Below are positions 1 to 6,355 of a stretch of 12,481 bases of DNA, one piece after another. A model generated the notes under the pieces. The model was not told the DNA's origin, did not search any database, and saw only the letters and a program-made list of their open reading frames with translations. The stretch covers positions 1 through 12,481 of the forward strand of contig JBPCNZ010000027.1 in NCBI GenBank assembly GCA_051000755.1, read 5' to 3'. The DNA is from JALZAH01 sp051000755. GTDB taxonomy: Bacteria; Actinomycetota; Acidimicrobiia; Acidimicrobiales; Palsa-688. The first letter of the stretch is position 1; every line of letters begins with the position of its first letter. A program made the translations under genes and the position numbers.

Positions 1-213
1 CCAGATCGGCATTGCCGGTGGCCGCCACGAGGGATGAGAATGGTGGGTGCCCGGCAAAGCTCGGTTCTCCTTGGTGCAGGTGAGCCCGATAGCCAGATTG
101 ATGCGGGGGCCTTCTCGGTACCACGAATTGTTCAGTTTGAAGACGTGTTTCAGCGTTGTTGACTCGGTTGGCCCTGCCGGGCATCCCTGTGATGACGACT
201 GGAGGTGTCGGTG
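1..213 (+). ncRNA. Non-coding left end of IS110 element, candidate bridge RNA
   Basis: No convincing reading frame lies here, directly upstream of an IS110 transposase. IS110-group elements are known to carry a structured bridge RNA in the non-coding end upstream of the transposase. Three blocks seen here recur in the same order upstream of the second IS110 gene at the right edge: GGATGAGAAT (32-41), GAGCCCG (82-88) and GCGGGGG (103-109). A CAGTTT (133-138) followed by GACG also recurs. A 5-bp stem GAGAA (36-40)/TTCTC (65-69) and a small hairpin GTGG (18-21)/CCAC (25-28) can be drawn. The exact RNA ends and the element's outer boundary cannot be fixed by eye. The RNA assignment is inference; the shared blocks are observed. 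Confidence 0.42.
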
Positions 214-729
214 ATGGATCTGTTGGTGGACCGGGTAGCCGGGCTGGACGTGGGCAAAGACGAGGTGGTCGCCGCGGTGCGGACCCCGGACGGGTCTGGG
301 GGGCGACGCCAGGAGATCCGCACCTACCGGACCTTCACGCCGGTGCTCGAGGAGTTGGCGGGGTGGCTGGCCGCGGAGGGGGTGAGCGAGGTGGTGATGG
401 AAGCTACCGGGCAGTACTGGTTGCCGATCTGGTACGTGCTCGAAGACGTCGGATTCGACTTGAAGCTGGTCAACGCCCGTCACGTCAAGATCTTGCCGGG
501 TCGTAAAACCGATGTGGTCGACGCGGCGTGGTTGGCCGAACTGCTCGAACATGGTTTGCTGCGCGGGTCGTTCGTGCCGCCACACGAAATCCGGGAACTG
601 CGGGATCTGACCCGATACCGCAAACGGTTGATCCAGGATCACACTCGGGAAGCTCAACGAGTCCAGAACTCGACGGCGAAGGAGGCTGCTTGTCCCGGAG
701 CGATGGTGAGGAGAGCCGGCTTGATGTAG
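214..729 (+). pseudogene. IS110-family transposase, N-terminal DEDD domain only, truncated
   Basis: This encodes the RuvC-like DEDD domain of an IS110 recombinase. Counting from ATG 214, the acidic residues are D12 (GLDVGKD), E63 (VMEATGQ), D100 and D103 (KTDVVDAAW). The family-typical RDLTRYRKRLIQDHTREAQRVQ helix is also recognisable. Transposase similarity stops near residue 151 (about nt 667). The last ~19 codons are read antisense through the neighbouring lipoprotein gene until a chance TAG. A full IS110 transposase is about 350-450 residues, with a C-terminal Transposase_20 domain holding the catalytic serine; that half is absent, so the protein should be inactive. ATG 214 is preferred because GGAGG (201-205) lies 8 nt upstream; GTG 205 and GTG 211 are also in frame. 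Confidence 0.85.
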
Positions 730-1178
730 GCGTACACGAAGCCGGGGTTGGTCTGGCGTTTGACGGTCAGCGGGACTGAGCTGCCGTTATCCAGGAGCCC
801 CAGTCCGGGATAGCCGCCGAGCGTACAGTTTCTGCTGCTCGTGTTGGTCAAGGCGAAGACTTCGGCCCCATGGCTCAGGCCTCCGTGCTCCCCCTGGGGG
901 GAGCTTACGGTGAGCATCGACGGCTGGCAGGTTGTTGTCGGGGCGGAGGAGGGCAGGGGAGCCGCTGTCGATGTTGTAGCGGTGGGAAGGGAGCTGGCTG
1001 CAACTGGTGGGGGAGTTGTCGTGCTTTCCGACGGCGACGTTGTAGCTGAGACGGCGGGACTTGCGGGGGCATGCTTGGAACCCTGAGTCGGCCCACCGCA
1101 TCCAGCCAGGGCGGCCGCCGTTCCGATAGCGATACAAACCTTGACGCCCAACCGGATGGAATAGTTGCCTGCGCGCAT
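654..1178 (-). CDS. DUF4232 lipoprotein, 3' end lost
   Basis: A secreted lipoprotein of unknown function. From ATG 1178 the protein has a basic N-terminus, a hydrophobic segment and a lipobox ALAGC, with lipidated Cys27. A Thr/Ser/Pro/Ala-rich linker spans residues ~30-83. A DUF4232-type domain follows, with its paired cysteines (C84 and C118), the NTSSRNCTLGGYPGLGLLD core and a TIAPGQAASFAVEFW strand. The domain normally continues with another strand and a further cysteine. Here it is cut after ~174 residues, and the stop codon comes from antisense IS110 sequence. Loss of the last strand may make the domain unstable. A longer ORF reaches 1322, but the lipoprotein signal fixes the start at 1178. 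No good ribosome-binding site precedes it. The family assignment rests on motif recognition. Confidence 0.72.
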   Translation of the reverse strand: MRAGNYSIRLGVKVCIAIGTAAALAGCGGPTQGSKHAPASPAVSATTSPSESTTTPPPVAASSLPTATTSTAAPLPSSAPTTTCQPSMLTVSSPQGEHGGLSHGAEVFALTNTSSRNCTLGGYPGLGLLDNGSSVPLTVKRQTNPGFVYAYIKPALLTIAPGQAASFAVEFWTR

Positions 1179-1666
1179 CGTGGTATCTGTACCCACTTCA
1201 GGCCGTTCAGTGTTCGGGAAATGAGATCGCGCACAGAGTGACGCCGGGCGATGGCGGTGGGCCGTGACCCCCAAGTCATCGGCTGGAGGGACCACTACGA
1301 GGGGCCTCCCTATCAATGTCACCGGTTGGGTGTGTTCTCAGCTATGGCGACGTTGCGACCGTCGGGAGTGTGGGAGGTGTGGGTTTTCAGCGGCACCGAC
1401 GTCGCGGGCCGGCCCAACCCAGGAAGGCCTTCCTCTCTCCCCGTGGGTCGAGGCCCACACCGAGCAGGGCCGGGTCGACTTGAACCACCTATTGGACCAA
1501 CCGCTGACAAGGTTGTGGACACGATCGTCTCGGTCCTCTGAATCGCGTGGCCCCTGCCCCTGAGGGAGACGTAGCGAGTCTTGACATCGCCCGGCTTCGG
1601 TGTGAGTGTGACGGGGCCGAGGGGGGAGGTCATTCCAAGGCGTTGGCGTCGCCATTGGAACACTTC
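1179..1666. other. Divergent intergenic region between the DUF4232 and GH172 genes
   Basis: I see no protein-coding gene in these 488 bases; the open frames through it lack recognisable motifs and start signals. It must hold the promoters of both divergent genes. A TTGACA hexamer at 1581-1586 on the + strand is a possible -35 box for the hydrolase, but no convincing -10 follows at 16-18 nt. A degenerate tRNA-like fold can be drawn on the minus strand at 1466-1555. The last 43 bases contain the structured ribosome-binding region listed separately. Confidence 0.6.
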
Positions 1667-1669
1667 ATG
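1624..1669 (+). promoter_or_regulatory. Hairpin-bridged ribosome-binding site of the GH172 gene
   Basis: A perfect Shine-Dalgarno core GGAGGT sits at 1625-1630, too far (36 nt) from ATG 1667 to work linearly. Between them a hairpin can form: TTCCAAGGCG (1633-1642) pairs with CGCC (1650-1653) plus TTGGAA (1655-1660). This gives 10 bp with one bulged A (1654) and a 7-nt loop. If folded, only ~9 unpaired bases (1630-1632 and 1661-1666) separate GGAGG from the ATG, an ideal spacing. The same stem hides the weak proximal GGAA at 1657-1660. Phage T4 has genes whose distant Shine-Dalgarno sequences are brought near by a hairpin. In-frame TTG codons at 1643 and 1655 are the alternative starts. Confidence 0.45.
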
Positions 1670-3211
1670 ACGGTTCGATCTCTCTTCGTCGCTGGTGCGA
1701 CGGCGCTCATTGCGACTCTCCTCTGGTCGGTCCCGCCGGCTACGGCCGTGCCTGCTGTTCATCGGACCGTCCCTGCGGCCGTGAGCAGTGACGCTTCCAA
1801 CAAGGGACCGGTCGGTTGGGACGCGTATCGCCGACTCGACCGGATGGCCGAGATACCGACCGGGGTAGAGACGAGATCCTTCTCCAGCTTCGATCGCACA
1901 GGCGGCAACGGTGACTCCCTCGGTGCGGGAGCGTCGTGCCTGTCCACCGCCCCAGCCGGCTGTTTGCTCGCCAGCCATGACGGGCCCGGTGAGGTCGATT
2001 CGATCTGGTTCACCAACATCGGACCGGGCGGCTTCGGCGATGTGACGCCCGACGGCAACCTGCGGGTCGAATTGGATGGGCAGTTGGTAGTCGACAAGCC
2101 CCCCGAGTCTCTGGTCGAAGGTGCCTACGGCGCCCCGTTCGTGTATCCGTTGGTAGCCGACAGAGTGCAGAGCTCGGGCGGGGTCTACATCAAGGTTCCC
2201 ATGTCGTTTCGACAGTCCATGCGCGTCTACACCAGCAATGAAGCGGTCTACTACCACATCGACTACCGAGTGTTCGCAGACGCCGTGGGCGTGAGCACGT
2301 TCGATCCCACGGATCCTGCGGCGGACGTCGTAGCCAAGCTGCGGGCTTCGGGCACTGCTGATCCCAAACCGCCGTCTCCCGGAGCCGTGACGACGCGCTT
2401 GCCCTTCAACCTCACGCCGGGGCAGAGCGCTACGCTCGCCACCGAGACGGGGCCAGGTTCTGTTTCGGCCCTGCATCTCTCGCTTCCGGCGCTGGCACAG
2501 AGCCAAGCGGGGCCACAGGTTGCTGCCCCCTCGGCTGCTCATGCCGCCTCGGGGGCGGTCCAGATGACGTTCGATGGCGCCAGCCAGAACATCAGGCTGG
2601 TCTATCGCGGGCCCCCGGGAACGCCTCCACAGCGTGCCCCGCTGTTCGTGGACGGTCAGCGAGCCGGACAGTTCACCAGCCCCGCCGGAGCGGGGGCGTT
2701 CACCCAGACACTGGATCTGCCGGGCGCCCTCACGGCCGGTAAGTCCCGCGCCGTGTTCAAGGACCTGCTCATCGTCCCCGGCAGCACCCTCACGGCATTG
2801 TCGCTGCGCGATGGCCGGCCGGTTCACTCCGATGTCATCCAACCGGCGCAGCAAAGCGCCTCGCTGCCCACCACCAGCACGGCCACCCCCCCGATCGCAG
2901 ACCTGCTGGCTGGACTGCGTATCCGGCTGACGTTCGACGGACAGCAGACCGTCGACCTCCCGGTCGGCAAGTTCTTCGCATCTCCGTTGGATGGCTCACC
3001 GGTCTCATCGCTTCTCCTCGCCGTGAGCTCCAGCTCCTTGACTTCGTGGCAGCTGATGCCCTACGCCACCTCGGCTGTCGCTGAGCTCTACAACGGTTCC
3101 AGCGCCACGGTGACGGGCAGCTCGGACGTGACCGCCGCGCCCTCACCGGCATGGACCACGGCATTGGCACCTGGGGGTTCGTCTGGTTACTTTCCGGGCC
3201 GTGTCGCATGA
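1667..3211 (+). CDS. Secreted GH172 (DUF2961) glycoside hydrolase, N-terminal part before a frameshift
   Basis: First part of a large exported enzyme. Counting from ATG 1667, residues 1-27 form a signal peptide (basic start, hydrophobic core, ATA cleavage site). DUF2961 begins near residue 48, with FDRTGGNGDS (75-84), GPGEVDSIWFT (106-116) and KVPMSFRQSMRVY, all typical of the first jelly-roll. A longer-than-usual segment follows, then the second jelly-roll entry (LRIRLTFDG, LPVGKFF, WQLMPYATSAVAELYNGSSA). The frame ends in TGA at 3209-3211, five codons after a Tyr-Phe pair. The family's sequence resumes there in the +1 frame, so the enzyme continues in the next feature. DUF2961 is now GH172; characterised members act on alpha-D-fructofuranosides or D-arabinofuranosides, including D-arabinan of mycobacterial arabinogalactan. 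As read, this product lacks the catalytic glutamates. A frame extending upstream to 1547 exists, but the signal peptide supports 1667. Confidence 0.78.
   Translation: MTVRSLFVAGATALIATLLWSVPPATAVPAVHRTVPAAVSSDASNKGPVGWDAYRRLDRMAEIPTGVETRSFSSFDRTGGNGDSLGAGASCLSTAPAGCLLASHDGPGEVDSIWFTNIGPGGFGDVTPDGNLRVELDGQLVVDKPPESLVEGAYGAPFVYPLVADRVQSSGGVYIKVPMSFRQSMRVYTSNEAVYYHIDYRVFADAVGVSTFDPTDPAADVVAKLRASGTADPKPPSPGAVTTRLPFNLTPGQSATLATETGPGSVSALHLSLPALAQSQAGPQVAAPSAAHAASGAVQMTFDGASQNIRLVYRGPPGTPPQRAPLFVDGQRAGQFTSPAGAGAFTQTLDLPGALTAGKSRAVFKDLLIVPGSTLTALSLRDGRPVHSDVIQPAQQSASLPTTSTATPPIADLLAGLRIRLTFDGQQTVDLPVGKFFASPLDGSPVSSLLLAVSSSSLTSWQLMPYATSAVAELYNGSSATVTGSSDVTAAPSPAWTTALAPGGSSGYFPGRVA
3191..3195 (+). other. 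Frameshift point within the GH172 gene (+1, TTTC)
   Basis: Up to TAC TTT (3188-3193) the upstream frame codes for family sequence (GSSGYF). Skipping one C, the next codons CGG GCC GTG TCG CAT GAG give RAVSHEAD, which continues the DUF2961 domain. One extra C at 3194 or 3195 therefore explains the break. TTT C is a sequence on which tRNA-Phe can slip +1, but there is no stop codon at the slip site and no close upstream Shine-Dalgarno as in prfB. An indel or sequencing error is more likely than programmed shifting. Confidence 0.7.
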
Positions 3212-5507
3212 GGCCGACACAAGCAGCGGTATGGACTTCCCGCTCCTGGACCAGTCTGGACCGGGAAAGCTTCTCGGGATATCACTCACCATGGACGGCC
3301 GTTCACCGGGTGTCGGTTTTCTCGAGGGTGATGAACGTTTCACCTTGGACGGCAGCCGTACCCCGCAGGAGCAGGGCACGGGCACCGAGGATCTCTTCGA
3401 GGGTGGTTGGTACTTCAGTGGCGGTCACTTCAGGGCGCCGTTCACCGGTCTTGTGACGCACGAGTCCACCACCACTGGGTGCGCATACGAATGCCTCTCG
3501 GCCTACCGGTTCTTCGTGGCCGACTCGGTGCCGTTCCACGCCGGCGCCCATCTCAGCATCGAGCACGGGAACCGGAACGACACCGCCGCTCATTACGCGG
3601 CCACCGCTTACCTCTACTCCCGAGCGAACCCCAGCGTCCGGGTGACCGGCGCAGTGGACCTCGGGCAGGCCGGCAGCGAGTCGGCCGCCCACCTCACCGT
3701 CCAGGGCGACGCGCCCGCAGTCCCGCTGACGTCGACGTTCGAGGGGCCGTACGACACGACGCCGGTGAGCGCAACCGAGCGCATCGGCAACGGTGCCACG
3801 ACGTTCACCCTGCCCGCCGATCCGGCCAGTCCCAGCGTCACCCTTCGCCGTACGTCTGATCAGGCGGTCGCCGGGCAGGCGGCCATGGTCGCCGTCAACG
3901 GCCGGGACGCCGGCGTGTGGACCCAACCGCTCGGCAATACGACCTCTCGCTGGCTGGAGGACGACTACCGATTGCCGCCGGCGCTCACGGGTGGCGCCAG
4001 CGCGCTCCAAGTCTCGATCACCCCGGTGGCCGGAAGCCCGCCATGGTCTTCTGCCCGCTACGCCATCTTGTGTGAGGGTACCGATGCGGCCGACACCACC
4101 GCCCCATCCTTCACCGGTGGGGTAACAGCGGCGAACACCCCCACCGCGGGCGTAAGCCTGTCGTGGTTGCCAGCCGCGGACGAGAGCCCAAGCGTGCACT
4201 ACAAGGTCTATCGCTCCGCCGCGGCGGCACCGACGCCAGCGACAGCTACGTTGGTGGGCGAGACAACCATGACGGGGTTCGTCGACAGCGGGGCACCGCT
4301 CAACAGCACCGAGCACTACATCGTGCAGCCGGTCGACGAGAGCGGGAACGTTGGTCAGTCATCCGCCGACGCGCCGATCAACACGTCGCCTCGCATATTC
4401 CTGGAGGGAGAGAACGTCCCCTGGACCTCCACCGCGACCGCCCAGGTCCAGTCGATGACCCAGTTCGGCTCGAGCTGGTCTGGCGGAGCCCAGGAGTGGC
4501 TTCAAGCATCCGCCCCCGGACAGTCGCTGACCTTCACGGTCAACGTTCCCACCACCGCGACGTACGGGCTCACTTTGGGGTTGACCCGAGCGCGTGACTA
4601 CGGCACTGCGGCCGTGGCGGTCGACGGCGCTCAGGTGGGCCCGGTCTTTGACGGCTACTCGCCTACCGTATCCCCGACCGGACCACTCGCCTTCGGCTTC
4701 GTCACCCTGGGCGCGGGCTCGCACCAGGTGTCCCTGACAGTCGTCGGACGCAACCCATCGGCGGTCGGCTACTTCGTCGGAGACGACTACCTGCAGTTCG
4801 ACGACGCAGGCCAGGGCGATCCGGTACTGGGCAAGGACAGCGACCTGGCCGCGACGGGCCTCAACCTGGGATCCCCGCTCGGCGAAGAGGCGCAGTCCGG
4901 CCGGGGCATCGTGCAGAACTACCAGGGCGGCGAAATCCTGTGGACGCCCGGTACCGGAGCGCACGAAGTGCACGGGGTGATACGCGCTCACTACGACGCT
5001 CTTGGCGGCCCGAGCTCGTTCCTCGGTTTCCCCGCCACCGACGAGACGGGGACGGCCGATGGCTTCGGGCGGTTCAACCACTTCAGCTCTTCGGCTGACG
5101 CAGGGAACATCGACAGCTCCATCTACTGGACCCCGTCCACGGGGGCCTGGTCGATCCACGGCGCCATCCAGGCCAAGTGGGCCAGTCTCGGCTGGGAACG
5201 CAGCTTCCTCGGGTATCCGGTCACCGACGAGACGGGCACGCCCGACGGCTTCGGGCGGTTCAACCACTTCAGCTCTTCGGCCAACACAGGGAACATCGAT
5301 GGCTCCATCTACTGGACCCCGTCCACGGGGGCCTGGTCGATCCACGGCGCCATCCGGGCCAAGTGGGCCAGTCTGGGCTGGGAGCGCAGCTGTCTCGGTT
5401 ATCCGATCAGCGACGAGTTCGCCATCCCCGGCGGACGGCAGAGCAACTTCCCACCCGGCGTGATCACCTACTTCTTCCGCTCGGGTCAGGCCGCCTCCAG
5501 CTGCTGA
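3201..5507 (+). CDS. GH172 hydrolase, C-terminal part: catalytic half, Fn3-like, CBM-like and LGFP repeats
   Basis: Continuation of the preceding enzyme; the frame really joins at 3195, and GTG 3201 has no ribosome-binding site. Counting from GTG 3201: the catalytic half of DUF2961 spans ~1-140. FLEGDE (E42) and GTGTED (E63) are 21 residues apart, the same spacing I recall for the two catalytic glutamates of the bifidobacterial alpha-D-fructofuranosidase. GGWYFSGG, YRFFVADSVPF and SIEHGNRND follow. Residues ~150-293 are a beta-rich jelly-roll-like domain, ~303-395 an Fn3-like domain, and ~396-535 a carbohydrate-binding-like beta-sandwich opening with FLEGE. Residues ~545-768 hold LGFP-type repeats (FLGFPATDE, FLGYPVTDE, CLGYPISDE). 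LGFP repeats are thought to hold corynebacterial and mycobacterial proteins to the cell wall. The joined protein would be about 1,279 residues. Cell-wall arabinan as substrate is inference. Confidence 0.8.
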   Translation: MSHEADTSSGMDFPLLDQSGPGKLLGISLTMDGRSPGVGFLEGDERFTLDGSRTPQEQGTGTEDLFEGGWYFSGGHFRAPFTGLVTHESTTTGCAYECLSAYRFFVADSVPFHAGAHLSIEHGNRNDTAAHYAATAYLYSRANPSVRVTGAVDLGQAGSESAAHLTVQGDAPAVPLTSTFEGPYDTTPVSATERIGNGATTFTLPADPASPSVTLRRTSDQAVAGQAAMVAVNGRDAGVWTQPLGNTTSRWLEDDYRLPPALTGGASALQVSITPVAGSPPWSSARYAILCEGTDAADTTAPSFTGGVTAANTPTAGVSLSWLPAADESPSVHYKVYRSAAAAPTPATATLVGETTMTGFVDSGAPLNSTEHYIVQPVDESGNVGQSSADAPINTSPRIFLEGENVPWTSTATAQVQSMTQFGSSWSGGAQEWLQASAPGQSLTFTVNVPTTATYGLTLGLTRARDYGTAAVAVDGAQVGPVFDGYSPTVSPTGPLAFGFVTLGAGSHQVSLTVVGRNPSAVGYFVGDDYLQFDDAGQGDPVLGKDSDLAATGLNLGSPLGEEAQSGRGIVQNYQGGEILWTPGTGAHEVHGVIRAHYDALGGPSSFLGFPATDETGTADGFGRFNHFSSSADAGNIDSSIYWTPSTGAWSIHGAIQAKWASLGWERSFLGYPVTDETGTPDGFGRFNHFSSSANTGNIDGSIYWTPSTGAWSIHGAIRAKWASLGWERSCLGYPISDEFAIPGGRQSNFPPGVITYFFRSGQAASSC
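5043..5414 (+). repeat. Two tandem 186-bp LGFP-coding units
   Basis: Unit 1 (5043-5228) and unit 2 (5229-5414) are nearly identical and each codes for 62 residues. The shared core reads GFGRFNHFSSS, then IYWTPSTGAWSIHGAI, then KWASLGWERS. A more diverged unit precedes them (from about 4860). The near identity at third codon positions points to recent duplication or gene conversion. A 186-bp period keeps the frame, so copy number can change without breaking the protein. Confidence 0.85.
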
Positions 5508-5563
5508 ATAGGGGAGCCGGTGCCATGGATCGCAGGAGCTGGCGGTGTAGCCATGGCGGGATT

Positions 5564-5594
5564 GCTTCGGGACGGGTCACGTGATTTCCGAAGC
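5564..5594 (+). promoter_or_regulatory. Inverted repeat between the hydrolase and VOC genes
   Basis: GCTTCGG (5564-5570) and CCGAAGC (5588-5594) form a perfect 7-bp dyad with a 17-base centre, which holds its own perfect palindrome TCACGTGA (5577-5584). It lies 57 nt after the hydrolase stop and 63 nt before the VOC start. It could be a weak terminator, though no T-run follows, or a protein-binding operator. Confidence 0.35.
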
Positions 5595-5615
5595 CACGGA
5601 CCTTCGTATCGCCGC

Positions 5616-5657
5616 GGAACGCTACGTTCTATGGAGCGACACAACGAGGAGCGTTCC
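5616..5657 (+). promoter_or_regulatory. Leader with two mutually exclusive hairpins over the VOC start
   Basis: GGAACGCT (5616-5623) is an exact 8-bp complement of AGCGTTCC (5650-5657), which overlaps the ribosome-binding site AGGAG (5647-5651) and abuts the ATG. The same left arm can instead pair as GAACG (5617-5621) with CGTTC (5625-5629) around a 3-nt loop. The short hairpin would leave the ribosome-binding site free; the long one would hide it. Whether this acts as a switch is inference. As DNA, either dyad could also be an operator. Confidence 0.4.
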
Positions 5658-6065
5658 ATGGCCAGCGTGAGCGTCCGGTACATCGTCAACGACGTCGACG
5701 AAGCGATCTCGTTTTATTGTCAGCAGCTCGACTTCGAAGAAGTGATGCATCCGGCACCCACCTTCGCCATGCTCTCACGAGGGGATCTTCGCCTCGTACT
5801 CAGCGCCGCGGGCGGCGGTCCCGGAGGAGGTCAGGCGATGCCGGACGGCACACTGCCCCAGCCCGGCGGCTGGAACCGCTTCTCCATCGAGGTCTCTGAT
5901 CTTGCCGTTGTCGTTGAGAAGCTTCGGGCCCACGGCGCCCGATTCCGCAACGACATCGTCACCGGGGTCGGCGGCAAGCAGACACTCCTGGAAGATCCAT
6001 CCGGCAACCCCATCGAACTGTTCGAGCCCACCCTGCCGGAGGCCAGGCTGTCGTCCCAGCCTTGA
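5658..6065 (+). CDS. VOC-superfamily protein (glyoxalase/bleomycin-resistance fold)
   Basis: A 135-residue cytosolic protein with two beta-alpha-beta-beta-beta halves. The first half opens with VRYIVNDVDEAISFYCQQLDFEE. The second contains FSIEVSDLAVVVEKLRAHGARF and ends with the signature LLEDPSGNPIELFEP. VOC proteins include glyoxalases, ring-cleaving dioxygenases and drug-binding resistance proteins. The usual first metal ligand (His or Glu at the start of strand 1) is not obvious here, where Arg/Tyr stand, although Glu in IELFEP is kept. A metal enzyme is therefore possible but not assured, and a specific substrate cannot be named. ATG 5658 is chosen over the frame's upstream ATGs because AGGAG lies 6 nt before it and the fold starts at once. 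The next gene, 290 nt downstream, has its own promoter, so co-transcription is uncertain. Confidence 0.8.
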   Translation: MASVSVRYIVNDVDEAISFYCQQLDFEEVMHPAPTFAMLSRGDLRLVLSAAGGGPGGGQAMPDGTLPQPGGWNRFSIEVSDLAVVVEKLRAHGARFRNDIVTGVGGKQTLLEDPSGNPIELFEPTLPEARLSSQP

Positions 6066-6319
6066 TCCCTCAAGCTCGTTCAGGCACCCGTCCCATCGCC
6101 TTCGTCGGCCGGATCACCTAAACGGGCGCTGCCAGGAAGTTCGATGGGTCTGACCATGCGTATCTGAGGCTCACCGGCGAGCCCTTCAGCCGAGCCGGGT
6201 CACCGCCAGAGGGCGGGACGTCCCCTGACCCGACGCATCTGCCGCCACGGGCCGTGTAGGCCCCTCGATAGTGGCGCTGCCAGCTCTCGGCGTGGAGCCG
6301 AGCCGGCGGGCGCGTCGGC

Positions 6320-6348
6320 TTGACAAACGAGGCACAGGGGCCGACTCT
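6320..6348 (+). promoter_or_regulatory. Putative promoter for a leaderless monooxygenase mRNA
   Basis: A perfect TTGACA (6320-6325) is followed after 17 nt by GACTCT (6343-6348), a partial match to the actinobacterial -10 TANNNT. Transcription would begin about 7 nt later, at 6355-6356, exactly on GTG 6356. Neither this GTG nor the upstream in-frame TTG 6320 has a Shine-Dalgarno sequence, which fits a leaderless transcript. The weak -10 keeps confidence moderate. Confidence 0.42.
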
Positions 6349-6355
6349 CACCGCG

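Noticed and set aside
887..904. Near-perfect palindrome GCTCCCCC-TG-GGGGGAGC
   Set aside because: It lies inside the DUF4232 coding sequence where codons for Ser-Pro-Gln-Gly-Glu explain it. There is no T-run or gene boundary, so a terminator or operator role is not supported.
1581..1609. TTGACA as a full promoter for the GH172 gene
   Set aside because: The -35 match is perfect but the bases 16-18 nt downstream do not resemble TANNNT, so it is mentioned only as a possible half-site.
1319..2854. Long open frame (511 codons) on the minus strand opposite the GH172 gene
   Set aside because: It is an Arg/Gly-rich antisense frame typical of high-GC codon bias, lacks motifs and a ribosome-binding site, and overlaps a recognised protein family.
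4359..5345. Minus-strand frame with repeated VDRPGPRGRGPVDGA segments, collagen-like at first sight
   Set aside because: It is the antisense reading of the LGFP repeat DNA; the repetition is inherited from the real gene on the other strand.
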